From Clostridium sp. AWRP (lineage in GTDB: Bacteria > Bacillota > Clostridia > Clostridiales > Clostridiaceae): a stretch of DNA of 64,000 bases. The first letter of the stretch is position 1, and the number at the start of each line of letters is the position of its first letter. The notes under the pieces were generated by a model that was given only the letters and a program-made list of their open reading frames with translations, was not told the origin of the DNA and did no database searches. Shown here in pieces: positions 44,028-52,602 of this stretch. The position numbers and the translations under genes were made by a program. Location: contig NZ_CP029758.2 in assembly GCF_004006395.2 (NCBI RefSeq), positions 2,790,001-2,854,000 of the forward strand, written 5' to 3'.

Positions 44028-44100
44028 TATAATAAAACAATATTTCGTATGTAAATTTCTTAGTGCAACAACCACTTAGGAATTGTTATCTAGAGACGCA

Positions 44101-44146
44101 GCCACTCTAATCCTTCCACTTGGATAAATGGGAGTATTAGAGTGGC
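44101..44146. terminator. Inverted repeat between the TerC and PadR genes
   Basis: GCCACTCTAAT (44101-44111) pairs with ATTAGAGTGGC (44136-44146) with further pairing inside the loop. It overlaps the stop codon of the leftward PadR gene. There is no T-run, so terminator function is tentative. Confidence 0.5.
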
Positions 44147-44628
44147 TAGTCATCGGATAAATCCTTATTCTCTTCTAATTCGTCATACAAATCTTTATAT
44201 ACAATTTTAAATACTTCTAGAGAATCTTCTATTTTATCTCTTAGAAGATTTTTTCTATTTTTCAATTCACATACTCCTAAATCTGTAAGAGTATATATTT
44301 TTTGCATTTTATTTTTAGAGTTATCCCATTTGCCAATTACTAACTTATCCTTTTCCAGTTTTCTTAGGATTGGGTAGATTCCTCCTGTACTTGGTATCCA
44401 CCTTCCTCCTGTCCTTTCTCCTATTTTATGAGATATATCATTTCCATTAGTTGGACTTATGCTTAAAATATAAAGTGCATATATAGGGAGAAGTCCTTTT
44501 GTAAAAACCTGCCCTACAGCTTCTTGTTCCTTTTTTACCTTTTTTAACTCTGCTAGTTTCTTTTTATATTCTTTATAAAGAAATTTTTCTTCTTCCTTTA
44601 TGTTTTCTTTAGGATCAAATTTATTCAT
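44146..44628 (-). CDS. PadR family transcriptional regulator
   Basis: 160 residues. A charged helical N-terminal extension (1-45) precedes the PadR winged helix: FTKGLLPIYALYILSISPTNGNDISHKI, RWIPSTGGIYPILRKLEKDKLV (recognition helix and wing start), and YTLTDLGVCELKNRK. A C-terminal helix for dimerisation follows. Target unknown. Only 5 bp separate it from the DegV gene upstream in the same direction, so the two are co-transcribed. Confidence 0.85.
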   Translation of the reverse strand: MNKFDPKENIKEEEKFLYKEYKKKLAELKKVKKEQEAVGQVFTKGLLPIYALYILSISPTNGNDISHKIGERTGGRWIPSTGGIYPILRKLEKDKLVIGKWDNSKNKMQKIYTLTDLGVCELKNRKNLLRDKIEDSLEVFKIVYKDLYDELEENKDLSDD

Positions 44629-44633
44629 AGAAT

Positions 44634-45485
44634 TTATTCTTCCTCAAATAATACTAACCCAACTAATCCAGGCCCACTATGAACTCCTCCTACAGGACTT
44701 AGTGCTCCACCAAAAATTGCAGAAGTTACATTTTTATGATTTTTTATTGCATCAAATATTTTTTTTGAATCCTCTAGTGCATGACCATGTACAATACACA
44801 GTTTACACTTTTTTTTGTCAAGAATTTCATTTGCAATTTCAACCAACCTACTCAAGGATTTCTTTCTTCCCCTTACTTTATCGTATGTATAGTATTTTCC
44901 ATCATTATTATCAATTGATACAATAGGCTTTATATTTAGAAGTTCCCCTATGGTGCCTGCTACTTTACCTATTCTACCACCTTTTTTTAAATATTCTAAA
45001 GTTCCAACTACAAAAAATAGATCTATCTTACTCCTTACAATTGGTATTGTCCTAACTATCTCGTCAAAACTTACACCTTTTTCTATGAGTTTTGCACAAC
45101 TAGTTACTATAAAACCCTCTCCAAGAGAAATTGATTTAGAATCAAATATATATGTGTTAATTTTAGGGTGATTTTCACTTACTAACTTTACTCCGTTATA
45201 AAAGCCAGTTAATCCAGCTGAAAGGGTTACAACTATAGCATGTGTGTAATTTTCTTTTTCTAAATTTGTAAACAAACCTTCCATTTCACTCATAGATGGC
45301 ATAGACGATGTAGGTATTTCCTTATCTAAATTGTTATATACATATTCTGGAGTTATACTTACTTTATCTATAAATTCCTTGTCTTTATATATTATCCTAT
45401 AATGAAGTACTTTTATATTATATCTTTCTATAGTGCTATTACTTAAATCACTAGTACTATCTGTTATAAGTGCAATCTTCTCCAA
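44634..45485 (-). CDS. DegV family fatty-acid-binding protein
   Basis: 283 residues. The N-terminal domain begins IALITDSTSDLS, the standard DegV opening. TSSMPSMSEMEGLF carries the conserved T-S-x-P-S that binds the lipid carboxylate, and LSAGLTGFYNGVKL the second conserved loop. The C-terminal domain includes KGGRIGKVAGTIGELLNIKPIV and ends GPGLVGLVLF. Firmicute DegV/FakB proteins present fatty acids to the kinase FakA; no fakA is in view. The ATG at 45485 is followed downstream by the PadR gene. Confidence 0.88.
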   Translation of the reverse strand: MEKIALITDSTSDLSNSTIERYNIKVLHYRIIYKDKEFIDKVSITPEYVYNNLDKEIPTSSMPSMSEMEGLFTNLEKENYTHAIVVTLSAGLTGFYNGVKLVSENHPKINTYIFDSKSISLGEGFIVTSCAKLIEKGVSFDEIVRTIPIVRSKIDLFFVVGTLEYLKKGGRIGKVAGTIGELLNIKPIVSIDNNDGKYYTYDKVRGRKKSLSRLVEIANEILDKKKCKLCIVHGHALEDSKKIFDAIKNHKNVTSAIFGGALSPVGGVHSGPGLVGLVLFEEE

Positions 45486-45597
45486 AACTTATTCCTCCCT
45501 ACTTAGACATTTTAAAAAAATATTCGTCACATCTTTGAGTTGTTATTTTTTAAAATGCCTTATCAAAATTTGTCACAATAATTATATCACTCGCACA

Positions 45598-45637
45598 GTT
45601 ATTATCAATAGTGATATATATCTCTATTGATAATAAC
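45598..45637. repeat. 14-bp perfect palindrome upstream of the DegV gene
   Basis: GTTATTATCAATAG (45598-45611) and CTATTGATAATAAC (45624-45637) surround 12 bases. It lies about 110 bp upstream of the DegV start, away from any stop codon, and lacks a T-run; an operator is possible. Confidence 0.45.
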
Positions 45638-45657
45638 TTGTCTTAATTATTAACTAA

Positions 45658-45701
45658 AAAATATAGCACCATTGCAGATTTACTACAATGATGCTATATT
45701 T
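45658..45701 (-). terminator. Terminator after the first uroporphyrinogen-decarboxylase-like gene
   Basis: AAATATAGCACCATTG pairs with CAATGATGCTATATTT (a wobble in the minus-strand RNA), followed by TTTTTAG on the minus strand. Confidence 0.75.
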
Positions 45702-45741
45702 AATGTAAATTTAACAAAAATATTTATTCAATTCAGATGTA

Positions 45742-46857
45742 CTAATTGTCAAGGGCAGCCGCAACCATAGCCTTTACATTTTCAACTTTGGCATTTGGAG
45801 GTATGCTGCATCCTGATGACATAATAAGCCCTTGAGGTGCAAACTCTTCAATCAATCTTCTGGCATACTTATAAACTTCATCTGGAGTACCTAAAGTTAA
45901 AAGCGAAGGTGCAACATCTCCCATGAAACACATATGCCCTCTTAATACTTCTCCAGCTTTAAAAATATCCGTTGTGCTATCTGGTGAAAAAATGCATTTA
46001 CCTTTAGGCAAGTCAAGGAAATAATTTATAAATCTGTCCCAACTCATATCCAGATGAAGGTAGGCAACAGAACCTTCCTCTGCAATAATATCTATAATTC
46101 TTTTTGTGTACTGCCATGAAAATCTTTCAAATGCCTTTAAAGAAAGGAAATCGCCTGCTTCCCTAGCACCTCCTGCAAATACTGCTAAAGGTTTTACTTC
46201 ACGGACTTGCTTCCTTAACACTTTCTCATTTTCCTCTTCTATAACATCCATAGCTGCCTGAACCTTGTCAGGAATCTTGTGTAAATCAATAAGGAATTTA
46301 GATATTCCTCGTGCAGGACACAAAGCACCAAATGGTGCACCGGTCATTACACTGCCCTGGCATAAGGGAACAATCCCTGCATCAACAAAATTTTGCTCTA
46401 TTTGTGGAGCAAATTGACTAAAATACTCTACTTCCTTAAGTCCTTCAGGAATATGCTTTTTGGCATATTCCATAAAAAAGTAATTCCATCCTTTATCAAT
46501 TATAGTATCATAATCATCTTCCGTCATATATGACTTTTCATCAATCTGCCAAATCATGTTATCAGGCAATTCTCTTCCTGGTACTTTAATTTTAGAAAGG
46601 AAAAATGCACCCATAGATGGAGGGTATGTCCCAGGTATCTCTATGCTGTCAATATCTCCAAGTGCCTGCATACCCTTTAATAATTCCATATTTCCATACA
46701 CTACATCATTGACAAGATCTGATAACTTGCCTCCTCCGTTCTTGGTACAAAAAGCATCTGCATTAAGTACAATTGGTACCCTGTCAGTCTTTTTCATATT
46801 TATTACACCTTTAAGTCTGTTAAGATGTTCATCATACAATTCTTTCCCAGTTTTCAT
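45742..46857 (-). CDS. Uroporphyrinogen decarboxylase-fold protein, methyltransferase type (paralog 1)
   Basis: 371 residues of the URO-D/MtaA-MtbA-CmuA TIM-barrel superfamily rather than true HemE. The C-terminal region has GHMCFMGDVAPSLLTLGTPDEVY and MSSGCSIPPNAKVENVKAM; the SGC Cys is the position of a zinc ligand in corrinoid methyltransferases. Where those enzymes have an H-x-C, this one has H-L-D (VAYLHLDMSWDRF). Such proteins move methyl groups between a methylated substrate or coenzyme and a corrinoid or thiol. No corrinoid protein gene is adjacent. ATG behind GGAGGG. A close paralog at 48199 and an MFS permease between them suggest a shared pathway. Confidence 0.8.
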   Translation of the reverse strand: MKTGKELYDEHLNRLKGVINMKKTDRVPIVLNADAFCTKNGGGKLSDLVNDVVYGNMELLKGMQALGDIDSIEIPGTYPPSMGAFFLSKIKVPGRELPDNMIWQIDEKSYMTEDDYDTIIDKGWNYFFMEYAKKHIPEGLKEVEYFSQFAPQIEQNFVDAGIVPLCQGSVMTGAPFGALCPARGISKFLIDLHKIPDKVQAAMDVIEEENEKVLRKQVREVKPLAVFAGGAREAGDFLSLKAFERFSWQYTKRIIDIIAEEGSVAYLHLDMSWDRFINYFLDLPKGKCIFSPDSTTDIFKAGEVLRGHMCFMGDVAPSLLTLGTPDEVYKYARRLIEEFAPQGLIMSSGCSIPPNAKVENVKAMVAAALDN

Positions 46858-46936
46858 ATTAATCCCTCCATTTAATTGAAATTATTAACAATTTTTTATT
46901 TATTAAATAACATTAACTCTGTTTATCTAAATAATT

Positions 46937-48112
46937 TTAAATTGAAACCTTTTGCTTTTTTGGAGTCTTAAAATTCACCACTAAATGGATAACTGCATAA
47001 ATAATAAAACATACAAGTGAAAATTCAAATGGAAATCTCAATGATGTTATATTAAATATTTTTTCAATAAATGCAAATACAAATCCTGAAACAAAACCAC
47101 CTATACTCATAAATGCCATGACAATAGACATTGCAACAGCAGTTCCAGATGCTGGGACTGCTCTTCCCACCTGCATCATGATAGCGGTACCAGAAAGGCT
47201 AAACCCTATACCAACAATAGTTGCTCCAATTATAAAAAGAATTAAATTCGTTCCACATGCAAAGAATATAAATCCCACAGAAGTTAATACAATACCTATA
47301 GGAATAGCGAACTTGGACAACATTCTAAATGCTGTTCCAAAGATTGCTCCTGCTATCATTCCGCCAACTGTAAACATGGTAAGTGCCAATCCCGCTCCAG
47401 CAGCATTTCCATAGTGATTTGTAAGAATTAGCGAAGACATTCCTGTAAACATTGGATATACTAATAACATTAAAATTCCATATATACTTGACCATATATA
47501 TACGTATGCCGGCATTTTAACTTTTTCAGAATTGGATTTTGCAGTCAAGGGAACTTTTGGAAAGAAAAATATAACTATAATAAGTGATACTGCTCCTAAA
47601 AGATAAGCAAGGAAAGTAAATCTCCAATTAACTGCACAAAATATTCCCCCAAGAAGTTGAAATACTATGCCGCCAACGTTTCCAACAACAACACCTGCAC
47701 CCATAAGATTTTCCGCTTCCTTTGGTTCAAAAAGAGTTAATGTAAGAGCACCACCAAGAGGTGACATTATTCCAAGCCCCGCTCCTAAAATTCCTCTCAT
47801 AACAAGAATTAAACCAAAGTTACTTATAAAATAAGGACCAACTCCACCTATTAAAAATAGAACTATTGCAATAATAGTAAGATTTTTATAAGTTATAACC
47901 GTACCAGCTAGTTTACCTGATATTAATGAAAATGGAATTAAAAGCAAAGTAGGTATAGTAGCAATAAGCACAACCAAACTAAACGGTAATTTAGGATAGG
48001 CTTGAGATATATTTGCCAGCGCAGGAGAAGTAGTTCCCGTTGCCATTATCAAAAATCCAAAAGAGAGTATTGCAAATATCCATAATGACTTTTTTCCACT
48101 TACATTTTCCAT
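46937..48112 (-). CDS. MFS transporter
   Basis: 391 residues and twelve helices. The N-terminus LWIFAILSFGFLIMATGTTSPALANI and the helix-4 region MRGILGAGLGIMSPLGGALTL fit the sugar/drug MFS_1 class. The second half begins near VKMPAYVYIWSSIYGILMLLVYP. It sits between two uroporphyrinogen-decarboxylase-fold paralogs in the same direction (gaps of 79 and 86 bp), so it probably imports their methylated substrate or exports the product (inference). Confidence 0.85.
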   Translation of the reverse strand: MENVSGKKSLWIFAILSFGFLIMATGTTSPALANISQAYPKLPFSLVVLIATIPTLLLIPFSLISGKLAGTVITYKNLTIIAIVLFLIGGVGPYFISNFGLILVMRGILGAGLGIMSPLGGALTLTLFEPKEAENLMGAGVVVGNVGGIVFQLLGGIFCAVNWRFTFLAYLLGAVSLIIVIFFFPKVPLTAKSNSEKVKMPAYVYIWSSIYGILMLLVYPMFTGMSSLILTNHYGNAAGAGLALTMFTVGGMIAGAIFGTAFRMLSKFAIPIGIVLTSVGFIFFACGTNLILFIIGATIVGIGFSLSGTAIMMQVGRAVPASGTAVAMSIVMAFMSIGGFVSGFVFAFIEKIFNITSLRFPFEFSLVCFIIYAVIHLVVNFKTPKKQKVSI

Positions 48113-48198
48113 TATTTCACCCCTTTTATTTTAATAATTATTCAAACCGTTTACACCAGGACTGTTACTTGTACTATTCTTTATTCGCAATATACACT

Positions 48199-49311
48199 TT
48201 ATGATTCTAAAGCAGCTGCAACCATTGCTTTTACATTCTCTACTTTTGCATTTGCCGGTATGCAGCATCCTGCAGCCATAATAAACCCTTGTGATGCAAA
48301 TCGATCAATCAATTTTCTGCTATACCCATATACTTCATCCGGTGTACCTAATGTTAAAAGTGAAGGTGAAACATCTCCCATAATGCACATATGTCCTTTA
48401 AGTACTTCTCCCGCTTTAAAAATATCTGTTGTACTGTCAGGATGGAAAATACATTTGCCTTTTGGAAGATCACATAAATAATCTAAAAAACGATTCCAAC
48501 ATAAATCCGAATGAAGATAAACATTTGCCCCTTCTTCTACCGCAACTTCAACACCTTTTTTTAAATATGGCCATGCAAATTTTTCAAAAGCTTTTTCTGA
48601 TATAAAATCTCCTGCCATACGTGATCCTCCTGAAAATACTGCTAAAGGTTTATCAGCACGTATTGCTTTTCTTAAATCCTCATAACTTTCTTCAGCCATA
48701 ACGTCCATTACAGCTATGACTTTATCAGGTATTCTTATCAAATCTTTAACAAAATTTTTTATTGAACGACCAGCAAACAAGGTCTCATAAGGAGCTCCTA
48801 TCATAGCATTACCTATTATTGCTACAATACCTGCATCTTTATAACTCTGTACTATTTTAGGCTGTATTTTTATTATATCCTCCATTATCTTTAAAGGGTC
48901 TCCTAATCTATTTTTACAAAAATCTATATAAAACTTATTCCAACCTTTGTCAATTATAGTGTCATAATCATCTTCTGTCATAAATCCAACTTCATCAATT
49001 TGCCAAAGAGCATCCTCAGGTAATTCACGTCCAGGTAACTTAATATTTGAAAGGAAAAAAGCTCCTTTAGTTTGAGGAAAGCATCCATATCCCAGCGTAC
49101 AATCAATATCACCAAATGACTTCATACCTTGAAGTAACAGTTCATTTCCGTATTCCATATTTGTCACAAGATCTGCTAGCTTTCCTCCTGCTGCTCTAAC
49201 ACAAAAAGAATCTGCATTTAAATTAATAGGTGTCCTGTCTGCTTTCTTCAGTGCTATAACTTTTTCAAGTCTTCCTAAATGCTCATTATATAGTTCTAGT
49301 CCATTTTTCAT
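48199..49311 (-). CDS. Uroporphyrinogen decarboxylase-fold protein, methyltransferase type (paralog 2)
   Basis: 370 residues from the ATG at 49311, which aligns with the start of its paralog and follows GGAG; an ATG six codons upstream overlaps that site. It matches the 45742 protein throughout: MKNGLELYNEHLGRLEKVI, PGRELPEDALWQIDEVGFMTEDDYDTIIDKGWNKF (shared almost word for word), the H-S-D in VYLHSDLCWNRF, and AAGCCIPANAKVENVKAMVAAAL. It probably handles a related substrate or forms a hetero-oligomer with the paralog. It is first in the leftward operon, divergent from the PucR-type regulator. Confidence 0.8.
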   Translation of the reverse strand: MKNGLELYNEHLGRLEKVIALKKADRTPINLNADSFCVRAAGGKLADLVTNMEYGNELLLQGMKSFGDIDCTLGYGCFPQTKGAFFLSNIKLPGRELPEDALWQIDEVGFMTEDDYDTIIDKGWNKFYIDFCKNRLGDPLKIMEDIIKIQPKIVQSYKDAGIVAIIGNAMIGAPYETLFAGRSIKNFVKDLIRIPDKVIAVMDVMAEESYEDLRKAIRADKPLAVFSGGSRMAGDFISEKAFEKFAWPYLKKGVEVAVEEGANVYLHSDLCWNRFLDYLCDLPKGKCIFHPDSTTDIFKAGEVLKGHMCIMGDVSPSLLTLGTPDEVYGYSRKLIDRFASQGFIMAAGCCIPANAKVENVKAMVAAALES

Positions 49312-49412
49312 ATAACTCCATACCCCCATTATTTATAGAATTAGTCTATTTATATTTATAATTATAATTGTCTAAAGCTTGCAAGTCATCCTACAAATGT
49401 TAAAAAGTAAGT

Positions 49413-49435
49413 TTACAAAACGTTACACTTTGTAA
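49413..49435. promoter_or_regulatory. Inverted repeat in the divergent promoter region
   Basis: TTACAAA (49413-49419) and TTTGTAA (49429-49435) are separated by nine bases, between the divergent URO-D-like and PucR-type genes and 27 bp before the latter's start. It is a candidate operator for the PucR-type protein. Confidence 0.4.
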
Positions 49436-49461
49436 TATACTTTATTATGAGGTGATTTCAT

Positions 49462-51027
49462 ATGAATATAGATATTAAAATTCTTTCATCTAAATTAGTA
49501 AACTACACTCACAAATTAATATTAAAAAATGAAAAATTTACAAAGATCACCTTAGTTAAATTACTCTTAAGTGAAACAAAATCCTTTTATCCAAATACTT
49601 TATACGTTGGAGACTCTTCAGATTTAACAAATCTTCAAACAGCAAGCTATCCAGTAAACCTTTTGTGTGTAAGTCATTATAAAGTCCCTGACCATTTTAA
49701 AAATTCAAATATTCTTTTAATTGATACTGATAAAAATAAATATATTCTTTTCAACGAAATACAGGACATTATCTTAGACCTTAAAAATGTAGATATATAT
49801 ATGGAAGAACTATTAAATGCACTCATACATGAAAAAGGTATTCAACATATTATAGATATTGGATTTAAACTTCTCGGAAATCCTATTATATTTAATGATA
49901 CTAGCAGCAAAATTATAGCCAATTCCATATGTAACAAGTCTATTGGTCATTATTGGGATGAACATATAAAAAAAGGTTACTTTTCCAACGATGCCATGAA
50001 GTCTGCAAAATTTAGTAGAATATGGGAAAAAGTTGATAGGCAAAACTGTCCTGTTATGGTAAAAGGTATAGATGATAATAATATGATTATTGAGAAAGTT
50101 ACAATTGATAATATTATCATAGGATATATATCAGTTACTGAAGCAGAAAGACCTTTTAAAGATAGAGATATTGAACTCGTTTCATTATTATGTGATGTAA
50201 TCGAAACTCAAATGAGAAACGACAAATTCTACAAATACACTAAAGGTACCACTTATGAAAGCTTTCTAAAAGATTTGTTAGATAATGCTGTTACAGATAA
50301 GGAACTAGTGATGAATAAAGTAAGGTCTTTGAATTTTGATATTAGCTCAGGAGTTTATATACTTATTTTTGATATCAACCAGTATTCTCAAAAAAAAATA
50401 CCATTAACATACTTGAGATATAAAATTTCTGGTATTATTCAAGAAAATAAATCACTTATATATAATAATCATATTGTTTTGCTCATTAACCATAATACAA
50501 AAATTAGCATTTTTGAAAATGAATTTGAAGTTCTTAAAAAATTTCTTAAAAAAAATAATCTATATGCGGGACTTAGTAACTGCATAACAGATTTTACGAA
50601 TTTACAATATTATTATAAACAATCATTAAAGGCAATTGAACTTGGGGTTAGCCTTAATATTGACAAGGTATTTTATATATATGAAGATTATGTAGTATAC
50701 GATTTACTAGATAATCTTTCTACTTACGAAAATATAGAGAGATTTTGTCACCCTTCTCTACATTTGCTAATTCAATATGATCGTAAAAATAACACCTGTT
50801 TAACTAAAAGTCTCTATGTATATTTGATGAATAATAGAAATCAATCAGTATCTGCAAACATACTACATATACATCGTGCATCAATGTTTTATCGTATTGA
50901 TAAGATAAAACAGATTATGAAAATAGATCTTAACGATCCCAATATTATACATCATATATACTTATCCCTTCATATCCTTGAATTAATGCATAAAAATGAA
51001 TTTATATTTGAAATAAATAAACAATAA
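49462..51027 (+). CDS. PucR-type transcriptional regulator
   Basis: 521 residues. The N-terminal ~130 residues are a PucR-like sensor. The middle (~130-250) resembles a GAF-type region (FNDTSSKIIANSICN, YISVTEAERPFKDRDIELVSLLCDVIE). The central part is the GGDEF-like/CdaR domain (YILIFDINQYSQ, NNLYAGLSNCITDFTNLQYYYKQSLKAIELG). The C-terminus is the HTH_30 helix-turn-helix (LYVYLMNNRNQSVSANILHIHRASMFYRIDKIKQIM). These proteins usually control adjacent catabolic genes. Here the divergent URO-D-like/MFS operon is the obvious target. GAGGTGA precedes the ATG. Confidence 0.85.
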   Translation: MNIDIKILSSKLVNYTHKLILKNEKFTKITLVKLLLSETKSFYPNTLYVGDSSDLTNLQTASYPVNLLCVSHYKVPDHFKNSNILLIDTDKNKYILFNEIQDIILDLKNVDIYMEELLNALIHEKGIQHIIDIGFKLLGNPIIFNDTSSKIIANSICNKSIGHYWDEHIKKGYFSNDAMKSAKFSRIWEKVDRQNCPVMVKGIDDNNMIIEKVTIDNIIIGYISVTEAERPFKDRDIELVSLLCDVIETQMRNDKFYKYTKGTTYESFLKDLLDNAVTDKELVMNKVRSLNFDISSGVYILIFDINQYSQKKIPLTYLRYKISGIIQENKSLIYNNHIVLLINHNTKISIFENEFEVLKKFLKKNNLYAGLSNCITDFTNLQYYYKQSLKAIELGVSLNIDKVFYIYEDYVVYDLLDNLSTYENIERFCHPSLHLLIQYDRKNNTCLTKSLYVYLMNNRNQSVSANILHIHRASMFYRIDKIKQIMKIDLNDPNIIHHIYLSLHILELMHKNEFIFEINKQ

Positions 51028-51033
51028 AAATTT

Positions 51034-51070
51034 AACAGGTTCCCTATGTTTTAAACAGAGAACCTGCTGT
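51034..51070. terminator. Hairpin between convergent PucR-type and binding-protein genes
   Basis: CAGGTTC (51036-51042) pairs with GAACCTG (51060-51066), continued inward by CTATGTTT/AAACAGAG, seven bases after one stop and just before the other. Confidence 0.6.
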
Positions 51071-51075
51071 CGATA

Positions 51076-51867
51076 TTATTTGTATATATCATATCCAAAC
51101 CATTTAGTTGATAGTTTAGACATAGTTCCATCCTTTTTAAGATCATCTAATGCCTTATTTAAAGCTTCTTCTAACTTTTTATCCTTCTTTTTTATACCTA
51201 TTCCTATAGGTTCCTTTGTAAGTCTATCCTGCAAAATAACATAATTACTTTTATCTTTTGAAATATAATATCGTCCAACTTGAGCGTCACATACTACTGC
51301 ATCAATTCTACCTATGTTAACCTCGTGGAAAGCTTCTGTTATCTTGTCATATTTTTTAATTTCTTTTATTCCACTTACTTTCGCAGCAGCCTGCTCCCCT
51401 GTAGCCCCAAGTTGTACGCCTACTACCTTACCTTTTAAATCATTTTTAGTTTTTATAGAACTATTTCCAGCTTTAGTTATTATTATTTGTCCACCATCAA
51501 TATAAGGTCCTACAAAATCTATTTTCTTTTTTCTCTCGTCAGTTATGCTCATAGAAGCTAGTATAACATCAAATTTTCCTGACTGAAGTGCTAAAACTAT
51601 ACCATTAAAATCTGTGACTACTATATTTAACTTTACCCCTAATTTTTGAGCAAGTGCATTGCCTAAATCTATATCAAACCCGGACAATTTATTCTTGTTA
51701 TCTCTAAATTCCATAGGTGGATAGGAATCATCTAATCCTATAGTTAATTTGCCTGCATCCTTAACTCTATTAAGGGAATTATCCTGTTCTCCTGCATTAC
51801 TACCACATCCTGTAAAAAGTGTAAACACCATAATTGCACTTAACATTATCATACCTATTTTTTTCAT
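51076..51867 (-). CDS. Amino-acid ABC transporter substrate-binding lipoprotein
   Basis: 263 residues from the ATG at 51867, behind GAGGGGG; the longer in-frame start 18 codons upstream gives a non-signal sequence. The lipobox is F-T-G-C near residue 19. The mature protein is a type II (SBP_bac_3) binding protein: GKLTIGLDDSYPPMEFRDNKNKLSGFDIDLGNALAQKLG, then FDVILASMSITDERKKKIDFVGPY (carboxylate-binding Arg in T-D-E-R-K). It ends KDGTMSKLSTKWFG. It binds a polar or charged amino acid. No permease or ATPase gene is adjacent. Confidence 0.88.
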   Translation of the reverse strand: MKKIGMIMLSAIMVFTLFTGCGSNAGEQDNSLNRVKDAGKLTIGLDDSYPPMEFRDNKNKLSGFDIDLGNALAQKLGVKLNIVVTDFNGIVLALQSGKFDVILASMSITDERKKKIDFVGPYIDGGQIIITKAGNSSIKTKNDLKGKVVGVQLGATGEQAAAKVSGIKEIKKYDKITEAFHEVNIGRIDAVVCDAQVGRYYISKDKSNYVILQDRLTKEPIGIGIKKKDKKLEEALNKALDDLKKDGTMSKLSTKWFGYDIYK

Positions 51868-51967
51868 ATTTTTTGCCCCCTCATTTTTTATAATTATACA
51901 TTTAATATTATAATTATGCAATAGTAATATTAAAAAATTCGGAAATAAAAAATATGTATTTCACAAT

Positions 51968-52237
51968 TTAATATATTTTCTTAGGAATAAATGCTATACT
52001 GTATTTCATAGGTATATTATTTTTTAGCAAAGGTTTCTTTTTAGTTATTTGATTTATCTCTTCTAAAGTTTTTGCAGTAAATACAATCTTTCCGCCCCTT
52101 TTACTGTTATAAATGCCACCGCCTATTAGATATTTATTTGAATTTATATTGAAATTATTTACTTTAGTCTTCTTATATAATTCTTCAGATTTATCTCCCT
52201 TATAATTTATACTTACAAATATATTATAATTACTCAT
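51968..52237 (-). CDS. Hypothetical protein, 89 aa, possibly YCII-like
   Basis: 89 residues with no signal or membrane segment. The order beta-alpha-beta and the part KIVFTAKTLEEINQITKKKPLLKN loosely recall the YCII fold, where a similar helix precedes a D-P-F motif. The conserved His/Asp pair of YCII is absent, so the link is weak. Lys-rich. Start ATG at 52237 with AGGAGG. It stands alone between a binding protein and a transporter gene. Confidence 0.5.
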   Translation of the reverse strand: MSNYNIFVSINYKGDKSEELYKKTKVNNFNINSNKYLIGGGIYNSKRGGKIVFTAKTLEEINQITKKKPLLKNNIPMKYSIAFIPKKIY

Positions 52238-52446
52238 TTTACCTCCTAAGATTGATATTTATTAATTTGTACTAAAAATTGCAATCATTATGTTGTCTTA
52301 AAATTATTATACCGAACATATGTTTGCATGTCAAATATTATTTACTATAATTATATTTTATATTTCAAATTTAATGCCTAGAATACAAAGCTTAGACTCA
52401 TTAAAAAATTTTTTAGAATAATAAAATTTGTCAAAATATTTCCTTG

Positions 52447-52475
52447 AACGAGTTAATTTAAAGACCAGACTCGTT
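52447..52475. repeat. Short inverted repeat in the 52238-52602 gap
   Basis: AACGAGT (52447-52453) and ACTCGTT (52469-52475) around 15 bases, 130 bp upstream of the AI-2E family gene. It is the only structure noticed in this otherwise AT-rich 365-bp gap. Confidence 0.3.
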
Positions 52476-52602
52476 ATATTAACATAAAATTAAAAAATTA
52501 TTATCAAAATTACTTGTTTTTATATAAAATACTACTTGAATTTTGGGTAAAATACTTTCTATAATATATAATATAATGACAATAAATTTAAGGAGAGATC
52601 AG

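Noticed and set aside
45742..46857. True uroporphyrinogen decarboxylase (HemE)
   Set aside because: Lacks HemE's N-terminal R-Q-A-G-R sequence, has the Cys of methyltransferase-type relatives, and comes as an operon pair with a permease.
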